Origin: Balneolales bacterium
GTDB taxonomy: Bacteria; Bacteroidota; Rhodothermia; Balneolales; Natronogracilivirgulaceae
Direction of reading: 5' to 3'
NCBI GenBank assembly: GCA_007127695.1
Contig: SKYW01000187.1
Span: 1-9,220 of the forward strand
Length of the DNA stretch: 9,220 nt
Shown piece by piece: positions 1 to 6,090 of this stretch. Position 1 is the first letter of the stretch; each line of letters starts with the position of its first letter. The position numbers were made by a program, and so were the translations under genes. Under the pieces are notes generated by a model. It saw only the letters and a list, made by a program, of their open reading frames with translations, was not told where the DNA came from and did no database searches.

Positions 1-1148
1 GCTCTACCGGAAAACCCAAGGGCGTGGTCCACACCACCGGCGGGTATCTGCTACATACGGCCCTGTCCCACAAACTGGTGTTTGACATCCATGACGATGA
101 CATATACTGGTGTACAGCCGATATCGGATGGGTGACCGGGCACAGTTACATCGTGTACGGCCCGTTGGCCAACGGCGCCACCAGCATGATGTTCGAAGGC
201 GTGCCGACCTATCCGGATGCCGGACGTTTCTGGCACATCTGTGACAAATTCAAAGTCACTTCTTTCTACACGGCACCGACCGCCATCCGCTCCCTGATGA
301 GCCAGGGCGACGATTGGGTGATGAAATACAAGCTGGACTCGCTGCGCATTCTCGGTTCGGTGGGCGAGCCCATCAACCCGGAGGCGTGGATGTGGTACTA
401 TACTCGCGTGGGACGCGAACGCTGCCCCATCGTGGATACGTGGTGGCAGACCGAGACCGGCGGTTTCATGATCACCCCGATGCCGGGAGCCATGGCTCTG
501 AAGCCTGGCAGTGCTTCCAAACCGTTCTTCGGCGTGGATCCGGTCATCCTCCGCGACGACGCCTCTGAGTGTGACATTGACGAAGGCGGCAAGCTCTGCA
601 TCCGCAAACCCTGGCCGGGTATCATGCGCACCATGTGGGGCGATCATGACCGCTTCATCGACACCTATTTTGCCATGTTCGACGACATGTACTTCACGGG
701 CGACGGCTGCCGCATCGACGATGACGGCGACTACTGGCTGATGGGCCGCATCGATGACGTTGTGAACGTATCCGGACACCGTATCGGTACTGCAGAAGTC
801 GAAAGCGCACTGGTTAGCCACGCCAAGGTTGCGGAAGCGGCCGTTACCCCGGTCCCGCATGAGATCAAGGGACAGGGGCTCTATGCCTATGTCACGCTGA
901 ACGAAGGCGTTGAGGAAAGCGATGAGCTCCGGAAAGAGCTGGTGATGCACGTCCGCAAGGAGATCGGGCCCATCGCCACTCCGGAAGCGATCCAGTTCGC
1001 ACCTTCACTGCCGAAAACAAGATCGGGCAAGATCATGCGCCGTATCCTCCGGAAAATCGCCGAGAAGGACACAGGCAACCTGGGTGACATCACCACCCTG
1101 GCCGATCCGAGCGTGGTCGAAAACCTGATCAAGGGACGCGGCAAGTAA
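1..1148 (+). CDS. acs: Acetyl-CoA synthetase, C-terminal part (5' end outside window)
   Basis: This AMP-forming acetate:CoA ligase activates acetate to acetyl-AMP and then acetyl-CoA in the cytoplasm. The reading frame is open from base 3 and begins inside the phosphate-binding loop, [17 protein letters not shown], so about 270 N-terminal residues of a family usually near 650 aa are missing. Visible motifs are [23 protein letters not shown], the adenylate-binding [11 protein letters not shown] (432-464), YFTGDG (from 690), the hinge region [14 protein letters not shown], and the C-terminal TRSGKIMRR. The last holds the catalytic lysine (codon 1029-1031) that is acetylated by Pat-type enzymes in other bacteria. 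The tryptophan in WWQTETGG is the residue that restricts the pocket to acetate in characterised Acs, so acetate rather than a longer acid is the likely substrate. The stop at 1146-1148 is followed by a strong terminator. No frameshift is seen. Confidence 0.96.
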   Translation, partial: STGKPKGVVHTTGGYLLHTALSHKLVFDIHDDDIYWCTADIGWVTGHSYIVYGPLANGATSMMFEGVPTYPDAGRFWHICDKFKVTSFYTAPTAIRSLMSQGDDWVMKYKLDSLRILGSVGEPINPEAWMWYYTRVGRERCPIVDTWWQTETGGFMITPMPGAMALKPGSASKPFFGVDPVILRDDASECDIDEGGKLCIRKPWPGIMRTMWGDHDRFIDTYFAMFDDMYFTGDGCRIDDDGDYWLMGRIDDVVNVSGHRIGTAEVESALVSHAKVAEAAVTPVPHEIKGQGLYAYVTLNEGVEESDELRKELVMHVRKEIGPIATPEAIQFAPSLPKTRSGKIMRRILRKIAEKDTGNLGDITTLADPSVVENLIKGRGK

Positions 1149-1211
1149 ACAGGTATCCGTTACCGGAAACCGGGCCGATCCTTGAACTGGCGGCTGTAAT
1201 GAAAACCACTC

Positions 1212-1253
1212 GGGTGGATGTCTCCAACGCGGAGATCATCCACCCCTTTTTTT
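1212..1253 (+). terminator. Intrinsic terminator after acs
   Basis: GGGTGGATG (1212-1220) pairs with CATCCACCC (1237-1245), and the stem continues with TCTCC (1221-1225) against GGAGA (1231-1235). The loop is AACGC and there is one bulged T at 1236. A seven-T run follows at 1247-1253. This is a near-perfect 14-bp stem with a U-tract, placed 63 bp after the acs stop, and it separates acs from the transporter gene. Confidence 0.93.
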
Positions 1254-1411
1254 ATTTGCTTTACCCGCCGTTCGTCAGCATTTCATATTTATTTCTTAAA
1301 TCATTCGTATTTCACCATATCAGGTTGAATGCGCCATTGATTATTTCACCAAACCGGCGCAAAGCATTCTGATTTTATTACGTACCTCAACATATATTCG
1401 GAGGGTAACCC
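1254..1411 (+). promoter_or_regulatory. AT-rich leader, presumed promoter region of the MFS gene
   Basis: This stretch is clearly more AT-rich than the flanking genes and lies between the acs terminator and the transporter start, so the transporter's promoter should be here. I could not identify a convincing -35/-10 pair or a Bacteroidota-type -7 box. TTGATT (1337-1342) and TATTAC (1376-1381) occur, but their spacing is wrong for a sigma-70 promoter. No riboswitch-like fold was recognised. Confidence 0.35.
1400..1405 (+). promoter_or_regulatory. Ribosome binding site of the MFS gene
   Basis: GGAGGG lies six bases before the ATG at 1412. It is the strongest Shine-Dalgarno match in the window and fixes the start of the transporter. 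Confidence 0.85.
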
Positions 1412-2800
1412 ATGTCCGAAAAAAAAGTAATGAATCGATGGTGGGTGGTCGTCGGGGCACTCATCATTCAGGTAAGTCTCGGCGCTGTCTATATCTGGAG
1501 CGTGTTCCAGTCCCCGCTCCTTGAATTTTTCGATACCTGGACCGAAACACAGGTCACTTATCCCGCTCAGATCGTACTGGCATGCTTTGCCATTGCGGTG
1601 ATTTTTGGCGGGCGCATTCAGGACAGGCTGGGACCCCGCATTGTCGCCACCGCAGGTGGAGTCATTCTCGGAGCCGGACTCATTCTGGCCCGCTTTGCCT
1701 ATGCTTTTGAACCGGGGGCAGCACTAGTATGGCTGATCATGACCTATTCTGTTCTGGGTGGATTCGGTATCGGCGTTGCTTATGTCTGCCCGATTGCCAC
1801 CTGTGTAAAGTGGTTCCCTGACAAGCGCGGACTCGTAACCGGTCTGGCTGTCGCCGGATTCGGTGCCGGCGCCTTTTTCTTTGCGCCCCTTGCCCGCGGC
1901 CTGGTATGCGGAGATGCCTATTCCCTGTTCAATGTTGCTCTGTTCAACCTGCCACAGATAGGGGTTTTCAATACCTTCATGGTGCTGGGTCTCATCTTCC
2001 TGGTGATTGTGGTAGCCGGCGCCCAGCTGATGCGCAATCCTCCGGAAGGATACAAACCCGAAGGATGGGATCCTCCTGAAGGAACAACAGCCGCATCCGC
2101 TCCGAAAGTGGACTTTGCTCCGGGTGAAATGTTACGAACACCAGCGTTCTGGCTTCTGTGGATCACCTACTTTGCCGGTTGCACGGCAGGCCTGCAGATC
2201 ATCATGAAGGCTTCCCCGATCTGGCAGTCTTTCTCATTTGGTGAGATGACCGGGCCAATTCCCCATGCCACCTATCTGAGCGTTACCGCAATGGGAGCCA
2301 CGGCCGTATCCATCCTGGCCATTTTCAATGCCGGTGGACGTATTCTGTGGGGCAAGGTATCCGATATGCTGGATCGCCGGGTCACTCTGCTGATCATGTT
2401 CCTCATATGCGGAGCCGCCATGCTCACCCTGGACTTCATGCGCATCTTTCCGCTCTACCTGCTGGGTATCAGCATCGTCGCACTCTGCTTTGGCGGATTC
2501 CTTTCCGTTTACCCCGCGCTTACCGCTGATTTCTTCGGTACGAAGAATATGGGCGTGAACTACGGGCTGATGTTCACGGCATATGGCGCCGGCGGAATTG
2601 TCGGTCCTTATCTTGCCGCGGTCTTCATGCGCGTTGTGGATCATGTGCCCTACCTGACAACCTGTCCAAGAGGCACCATTCAGGAGGTCCAGTTCGCCGT
2701 GGGAGATTACAGTATGGCGTTCTGGGTCGCAGGTGCGGCCTGTCTCGTTGCCGCCGTGCTGATCATGCAGATCAAGCCCGATAAAATCCAGAAGAAATAG
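1412..2800 (+). CDS. MFS transporter, OFA (oxalate/formate antiporter-like) family
   Basis: This is a 462-residue inner-membrane secondary transporter with about 12 hydrophobic segments in two halves, the usual length for the family. OFA hallmarks are the N-terminal NRWWVVVGALIIQVSLGAVY, a motif A loop GGRIQDRLGPR (66-76), and GIGVAYVCPIATCVKWFPDK (119-138) followed by RGLVTGLAVAGFGAGA. There is also a central cytoplasmic loop with the NPPEGYKPEGW-type signature (209-219), and the repeated motif A in the second half, GGRILWGKVSDMLDRR (308-323). Characterised relatives exchange oxalate for formate or move pyruvate and other small monocarboxylates. The substrate here cannot be read from sequence. 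Lying next to acs makes acetate or a related acid a reasonable guess, but each gene has its own terminator. The start is fixed by GGAGGG six bases upstream. Confidence 0.92.
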   Translation: MSEKKVMNRWWVVVGALIIQVSLGAVYIWSVFQSPLLEFFDTWTETQVTYPAQIVLACFAIAVIFGGRIQDRLGPRIVATAGGVILGAGLILARFAYAFEPGAALVWLIMTYSVLGGFGIGVAYVCPIATCVKWFPDKRGLVTGLAVAGFGAGAFFFAPLARGLVCGDAYSLFNVALFNLPQIGVFNTFMVLGLIFLVIVVAGAQLMRNPPEGYKPEGWDPPEGTTAASAPKVDFAPGEMLRTPAFWLLWITYFAGCTAGLQIIMKASPIWQSFSFGEMTGPIPHATYLSVTAMGATAVSILAIFNAGGRILWGKVSDMLDRRVTLLIMFLICGAAMLTLDFMRIFPLYLLGISIVALCFGGFLSVYPALTADFFGTKNMGVNYGLMFTAYGAGGIVGPYLAAVFMRVVDHVPYLTTCPRGTIQEVQFAVGDYSMAFWVAGAACLVAAVLIMQIKPDKIQKK

Positions 2801-2843
2801 CCGTGCATGTCCGGCAGTGCACGCCGGCACATCAAACACACGG

Positions 2844-2883
2844 GACCGGACCGGGGCAACTTGCTCCGTCCGGTCTTTTTTTT
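2844..2883 (+). terminator. Intrinsic terminator after the MFS gene
   Basis: GACCGGAC (2844-2851) pairs perfectly with GTCCGGTC (2868-2875). The inner arms GGGGCAA and TTGCTCC extend the stem with one G-T pair, leaving a short loop. Eight Ts follow at 2876-2883. It sits 43 bp after the transporter stop. On the minus strand the hairpin is not followed by a T-run, so it should mainly serve the plus strand. Confidence 0.93.
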
Positions 2884-2958
2884 GAGCGATAGGCCTTTCA
2901 TGGGGCGAGAGACTTTTTATGGGGCGAGCGGCTTTTTTTGGGCGATAGGCCTTGCTAC
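2883..2958. repeat. Four imperfect ~19-bp tandem repeats
   Basis: The core GCGA recurs at 2886, 2905, 2924 and 2942 (spacing 19, 19, 18). Units are about TGAGCGATAGGCCTTTCAT, GGGGCGAGAGACTTTTTAT, GGGGCGAGCGGCTTTTTTT and GGGCGATAGGCCTTGCTAC. The outer two units share GCGATAGGCCTT exactly (2886-2897 and 2942-2953). The array starts at the end of the MFS terminator T-run and runs into the last codons of the minus-strand barrel gene, covering its stop at 2955-2957. Its function is unknown. It may be a decayed microsatellite-like expansion. Confidence 0.7.
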
Positions 2959-4250
2959 AAGCGGACGACCACGCCCAGTCCGAGCAGGTGCCGTATCCGG
3001 AAATTGTTTTCATCCCCCCACGTTTCCGACAGCCATACCGGCAGCTCGTAACGCAGGAAAAAGCCACGGTCCCGACCCAGGTAATCTTCGATGTTGAGGG
3101 AGAGCATCAAGCCCGCACCGGCATCCATAAGCAGATCCTGCCATGAGTCGCCGTCGTGCAGATACCCCGCATCGGCATAGAGATAGGACTCCAGTTTCAG
3201 CAGGTCGCCGGCATAGGGTATGCGGGCGAAGTATCTGTTCACAGGATTCGGAAAGCCGAACTCCAGGTTCCATGCCATGGCATGCTGCGACCACGCAGGA
3301 AGTCCCGCTTCCAGCTGATCGGTAGTACGGAATGTATAGCCCCGCAGACCGGGTCCGCCGGGAATATGGATCCATCCCGAGCGCATCCACTGCACGGGTA
3401 TGGTGCCTCGCGCCCGCGTCAGCGCAGAATGGTGCCAGCCGAAAGCAGCCGCATCGGATGTCATGAAGCGATGCTCCTGCGGCACGGCCTCGGTAGATGC
3501 ACCGCCGAAAACACGCGACCGGACATGGAAGCCGGATCCCAGTTGTGCCTGCTGCACCCATTCCAGCTGTGCCAGTCCGAACAGCCCCTCTTGTCCGAGC
3601 AGCTCCGGACGCTCTTCCGCCTGACCTGAAAAGCCGATATAGGGATCATCTGTGGATACGGGCAAGCCCGTCATGCCGGAGAAAGCCAGGGTCCATCGTC
3701 CCAGACGGTTGCGGTCCCGTTTTCGGAAATCGGAGCGCAGATAGGCAACGGAGTTTTCCTGCCACAAAGTTTCGTAGAGCAGGTAATCGGAGTCGAATCG
3801 CTTGTAGAAACCGACATGGAAACCCGTTTCGGTCGACACAAATTCATCAAAACCAGGCTGCCAGCGCTTGTGCAAGCCTGCTTCGTGCAGATGCAGTCCG
3901 GTCCGCATACTGCTGGAGAGCCGGATCCCCCCTTCGCTGTTGACATCGGTGAGGGCAGCTATCGGGTGAGTGTATGAAAATGCATAGGAAACCGGATGAT
4001 CGGGCAGGCGCGTGCCCAGCCAGATACCGGCACGGATGCGGTGCGGTCCGTCCAGGAACGTGCGCGGATCCTCCCCGCGAAACCGGGCGCCCACAATGAT
4101 GCCGTCCACCGAGTTGAACGACAGATCGGGGGCGACTCCGACCTCGTAGCGGTCCAATGAGATGATCTGCGCAGCAGCCTGTTGGGACAGGGCGGGAAGA
4201 AGCAGCATTGGTAACAGCAGCAGCGTTAATAGCTGCCGAGGTATTGACAT
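2955..4250 (-). CDS. Outer-membrane beta-barrel protein, D15/Omp85-like, free-standing
   Basis: This is a predicted exported barrel of 431 aa with the chosen start. It has a clean signal peptide: an arginine in the n-region, a leucine-rich core (LLTLLLLPMLLLPAL) and a likely cleavage after AAA. Amphipathic strands with alternating aromatic and polar residues run through the rest. Near the N-terminus LSFNSVDGIIVGARF resembles the YNRVEGL-type opening of D15/surface-antigen barrels. Near residue 298 GGPGLRGYTF matches the RGY motif of Omp85 relatives. No POTRA or enzymatic domain is present. It resembles the barrel region found behind M1-type peptidases in Rhodothermota/Bacteroidota, which is recollection rather than a search result. 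The frame stays open upstream to an ATG at 4380-4382, but that start buries the signal peptide behind 44 residues, so I prefer the ATG at 4248-4250. The last residue is Leu rather than the usual aromatic. It lies downstream of the Nudix gene on the same strand. Confidence 0.72.
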   Translation of the reverse strand: MSIPRQLLTLLLLPMLLLPALSQQAAAQIISLDRYEVGVAPDLSFNSVDGIIVGARFRGEDPRTFLDGPHRIRAGIWLGTRLPDHPVSYAFSYTHPIAALTDVNSEGGIRLSSSMRTGLHLHEAGLHKRWQPGFDEFVSTETGFHVGFYKRFDSDYLLYETLWQENSVAYLRSDFRKRDRNRLGRWTLAFSGMTGLPVSTDDPYIGFSGQAEERPELLGQEGLFGLAQLEWVQQAQLGSGFHVRSRVFGGASTEAVPQEHRFMTSDAAAFGWHHSALTRARGTIPVQWMRSGWIHIPGGPGLRGYTFRTTDQLEAGLPAWSQHAMAWNLEFGFPNPVNRYFARIPYAGDLLKLESYLYADAGYLHDGDSWQDLLMDAGAGLMLSLNIEDYLGRDRGFFLRYELPVWLSETWGDENNFRIRHLLGLGVVVRL

Positions 4251-4406
4251 CAGCAATACCGCCCGAAAGGGCGCAAACCCGACAGCAATCATGGAATTAA
4301 GTTTTACATATCGCTTGCGGACAATCCTCTCTGTGGTCTGGCCGGCCGGCCGGGATTCACGTGGCACAGCTTTTTGAATCATAACACTACCTGATATAGA
4401 AAATTA

Positions 4407-4874
4407 TTACCGTTCGGAGATCAGCCACTCGGGCATAACGCCGTCACCTGCCAAGATATCATGAATTAGATAAATAAGACGAACCTGTTCCGGCCATTTA
4501 ATGAAATTTTTCACATCTTGTAACTCAATCCACTGATAATGATCATGCTCATGGTTAAGCTGGATGGGTGCATGACAATCCAAACGGACAGCAAAAGCGG
4601 CAATATGATGAATGGTATCCCTGGCAGCGTCGTAGAACTGGTTAACGGAAGGCACGGACCAAAACTGTTCGGCATCACAGCCGGTCTCTTCCTTCAACTC
4701 CCGCAGCGCAGCCATCGTCCGGCTCTCCCCGTCACAGACCTTGCCGCCAATCATCCGCCACTGACCCGCATAAATCACGGCTCCCGTGCGACGGAAAATC
4801 AGGAAGCGCACCCCGTCATCCGTCATGCAATAGGGATAAACATCTATCAAACTATCTGATATCGCGTTGCCCAT
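4407..4874 (-). CDS. Nudix hydrolase (NudB-like pyrophosphohydrolase)
   Basis: This is a 155-residue cytoplasmic protein with a complete Nudix box, Gx5Ex7REUxEExGU, at residues 44-66: G44, E50, then RELKEETGC with the metal-binding glutamates. The only oddity is Cys at the final hydrophobic position. The preceding strands (DVYPYCM, VRFLIFRRTG, GQWRMIGGKV) and the later HDHYQWIELQDVKNFIKWPE fit the fold. The pattern around the C-terminal half recalls NudB-type dihydroneopterin triphosphate or dATP pyrophosphatases, so hydrolysis of a nucleoside or pteridine triphosphate is plausible but unproven. The ATG at 4872-4874 is the only reasonable start: an in-frame stop lies six codons upstream, and the next Met would remove the first strand. 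No clear ribosome binding site is visible. The gene is head-to-head with the DUF2914-type gene and 156 bp upstream of the barrel gene. Confidence 0.9.
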   Translation of the reverse strand: MGNAISDSLIDVYPYCMTDDGVRFLIFRRTGAVIYAGQWRMIGGKVCDGESRTMAALRELKEETGCDAEQFWSVPSVNQFYDAARDTIHHIAAFAVRLDCHAPIQLNHEHDHYQWIELQDVKNFIKWPEQVRLIYLIHDILAGDGVMPEWLISER

Positions 4875-4917
4875 GAAAAAGTCACTGAATCATCTATTTG
4901 AAAGGCCGTGCAGCATA

Positions 4918-5388
4918 ATGAAAGCTCTATTGCTCATATCGGCCATTTTTCTGATCATCTGCAACACGGCCTCCGCCGGATCTGGCGCTTCCGTTACGGC
5001 CGGCATACTGTCTGAGGGGGAACGTGCTACCCAGCAAAATAGGAATGTCGACAATGAAATGGAAAACGACACACTTTTTGTGCACGAGTTTCTGCTGGCC
5101 AGGGATGTTGTTGAGCGGAAACCGGTGGATGTGGTGGAATCCTACACAATGGACGATACCCGCGCCTGGTGCTTCGTCCGCATCCACAACAGCGAGAAAA
5201 TGCAGGACGTCTATTTTGAATGGTATTACGAGGACGAACAGTATTTCCGGATGAATGTAAAGATCGGGGTCTCCGATAACTGGCGGACCTACTCTTCCGT
5301 CGGACTGCAACCCGGTCAATGGCGTGTGCTGCTGCGCGACAGACATGGCGGCGTTCTTGCCGAGCGGGATTTTGACGTGTCGGAGTAA
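4918..5388 (+). CDS. Exported DUF2914-type protein
   Basis: This is a 156-residue protein with an N-terminal Sec signal peptide (MKALLLISAIFLIICNTASA, predicted cut before Gly21) and a linker rich in polar residues (about 21-50). The single C-terminal domain spans about 52-155. That domain shows the DUF2914 pattern: TRAWCFVRIHNSEKMQDVYF, then EWYYEDEQYFRMNVKIGVSD, WRTYSS, and LQPGQWRVLLRDRHGGVLAE. The biochemical function of DUF2914 is unknown. The signal peptide implies periplasmic or surface location. Cys15 lacks a proper lipobox (Ile at -1), so lipidation is unlikely. An in-frame ATG at 4873 (and TTG at 4867) would add 15-17 residues ahead of the signal, so the ATG at 4918 is preferred. 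The AAAGG at 4901-4905 is a weak, distant ribosome binding site. The gene converges with sxtJ, 71 bp away, and I see no terminator between them. Confidence 0.78.
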   Translation: MKALLLISAIFLIICNTASAGSGASVTAGILSEGERATQQNRNVDNEMENDTLFVHEFLLARDVVERKPVDVVESYTMDDTRAWCFVRIHNSEKMQDVYFEWYYEDEQYFRMNVKIGVSDNWRTYSSVGLQPGQWRVLLRDRHGGVLAERDFDVSE

Positions 5389-5459
5389 GAAAACGGTGTC
5401 CGCTTGCAGCGTATCGCTTTGTAACGGCCGGGTGGATACGTATGGACGCCACTGCGAAA

Positions 5460-5903
5460 CTAATACTGTTTCTTCATCTGATCAGCCTGGGAAGGCTCTT
5501 TTCTTTCGATCCAGTAGCTTTTCCTTTGAGGATCTGTCCGGAGTCCGATCGGATCCGTCGTACCGAACGTCCTGCGTATCCACCCGATAGGAGTGATCAT
5601 AAGATAGAAGACGATCGTGATGATAATCCGTGTCACCACCGTACCCAGCACTAGGGCCAGCAGCATCCAGATCATGTAGACCGGACGCAGCCACATGGGT
5701 ACCAGCAACCCTGCCAGAAGGAACACCACGCCAACGGCACTGACGATCACGGCCGCCCGCACAATCTCCCAGTCGTTGATCCAGACAATGACCAGCGGAA
5801 CCACCAAGCCCAGCATCACCGTCATCACCCAGGCAAACTGCCTGAGAATCCGTCGGCTGACGGCTATCTCCGATATCAGGGATGTGAGTACTTTTAGGGA
5901 CAT
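5460..5903 (-). CDS. sxtJ: SxtJ-family small membrane protein
   Basis: This is a 147-residue inner-membrane protein with about four hydrophobic stretches (near 24-42, 47-68, 75-88, 90-105) and a polar C-terminal tail. The core VTRIIITIVFYLMITPIGWI and the tail KSYWIERKEPSQADQMKKQY match the SxtJ pattern of trIiL-x-iFYlviTPiG followed by a YW motif and a terminal Q-aromatic. SxtJ was named in the saxitoxin clusters, where it neighbours the carbamoyltransferase SxtI. Its role is unknown. The same gene pairing appears here, which strengthens the call. The frame is open upstream to a TTG at 5946-5948 and on into the 20-bp repeats. I choose the ATG at 5901-5903 because it gives a family-like N-terminus, although no good ribosome binding site precedes it. 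This appears to be the last gene of the operon. Confidence 0.85.
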   Translation of the reverse strand: MSLKVLTSLISEIAVSRRILRQFAWVMTVMLGLVVPLVIVWINDWEIVRAAVIVSAVGVVFLLAGLLVPMWLRPVYMIWMLLALVLGTVVTRIIITIVFYLMITPIGWIRRTFGTTDPIGLRTDPQRKSYWIERKEPSQADQMKKQY

Positions 5904-5940
5904 GTGTGCTCGGGGATGATGGATTATTCTGAAGTTTATC

Positions 5941-6080
5941 GGGGGCAATTCGGGTTGATGGGGGTGATTCGGGTTGATCTGTGATAATTCGGGTTGATCT
6001 GTGGTAATTCGGGTTGATCTGTGATAATTCGGGTTGATCTGTGGTAATTAGGGTTGATCTGTGATGATTCGGGTTGATGG
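5941..6080. repeat. Seven exact-length 20-bp tandem repeats between carbamoyltransferase and sxtJ
   Basis: Seven contiguous 20-bp units have consensus GTGATAATTCGGGTTGATCT on the + strand. Units start at 5941, 5961, 5981, 6001, 6021, 6041 and 6061. The units at 5981 and 6021 are identical. The units at 6001 and 6041 both begin GTGGTAATT and differ by one base, so a 40-bp higher-order duplication is visible. The core TTGAT occurs in all units and CGGGTTGAT in all but one, and GATC recurs in the five units that end TGATCT. A decayed eighth copy (about 6079-6097) covers the carbamoyltransferase stop codon. The consensus has no stop in any minus-strand frame. There are no spacers, so this is not CRISPR. 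Twenty bp is close to two helical turns, which would place any protein sites on one face. Confidence 0.95.
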
Positions 6081-6090
6081 GGTAATAAGG

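Noticed and set aside
51..950. A 299-residue minus-strand open frame opposite acs
   Set aside because: It lies entirely antisense to a clearly conserved enzyme and its His/Val-rich translation resembles no family. It is a consequence of GC-biased codon use.
1199..1372. A 57-codon plus-strand open frame between acs and the MFS gene
   Set aside because: It reads straight through the acs terminator hairpin and T-run, has no ribosome binding site, and gives a low-complexity protein.
2234..3067. A 277-residue minus-strand open frame opposite the transporter's 3' half
   Set aside because: It runs through the transporter coding region, its terminator and the 19-bp repeats, and its product is compositionally odd.
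4918..4980. Lipoprotein signal in the DUF2914-type protein
   Set aside because: The residues before Cys15 are Leu-Ile-Ile, and the -1 position should be Gly, Ala or Ser. A normal signal peptidase I site (ASA-G) follows.
5389..5459. Shared terminator between the convergent DUF2914-type and sxtJ genes
   Set aside because: Only short stems such as AGCG-TAT-CGCT are visible, without a T-run on either strand.
5941..6080. CRISPR array
   Set aside because: The repeats are contiguous with no unique spacers, and no cas gene is nearby.
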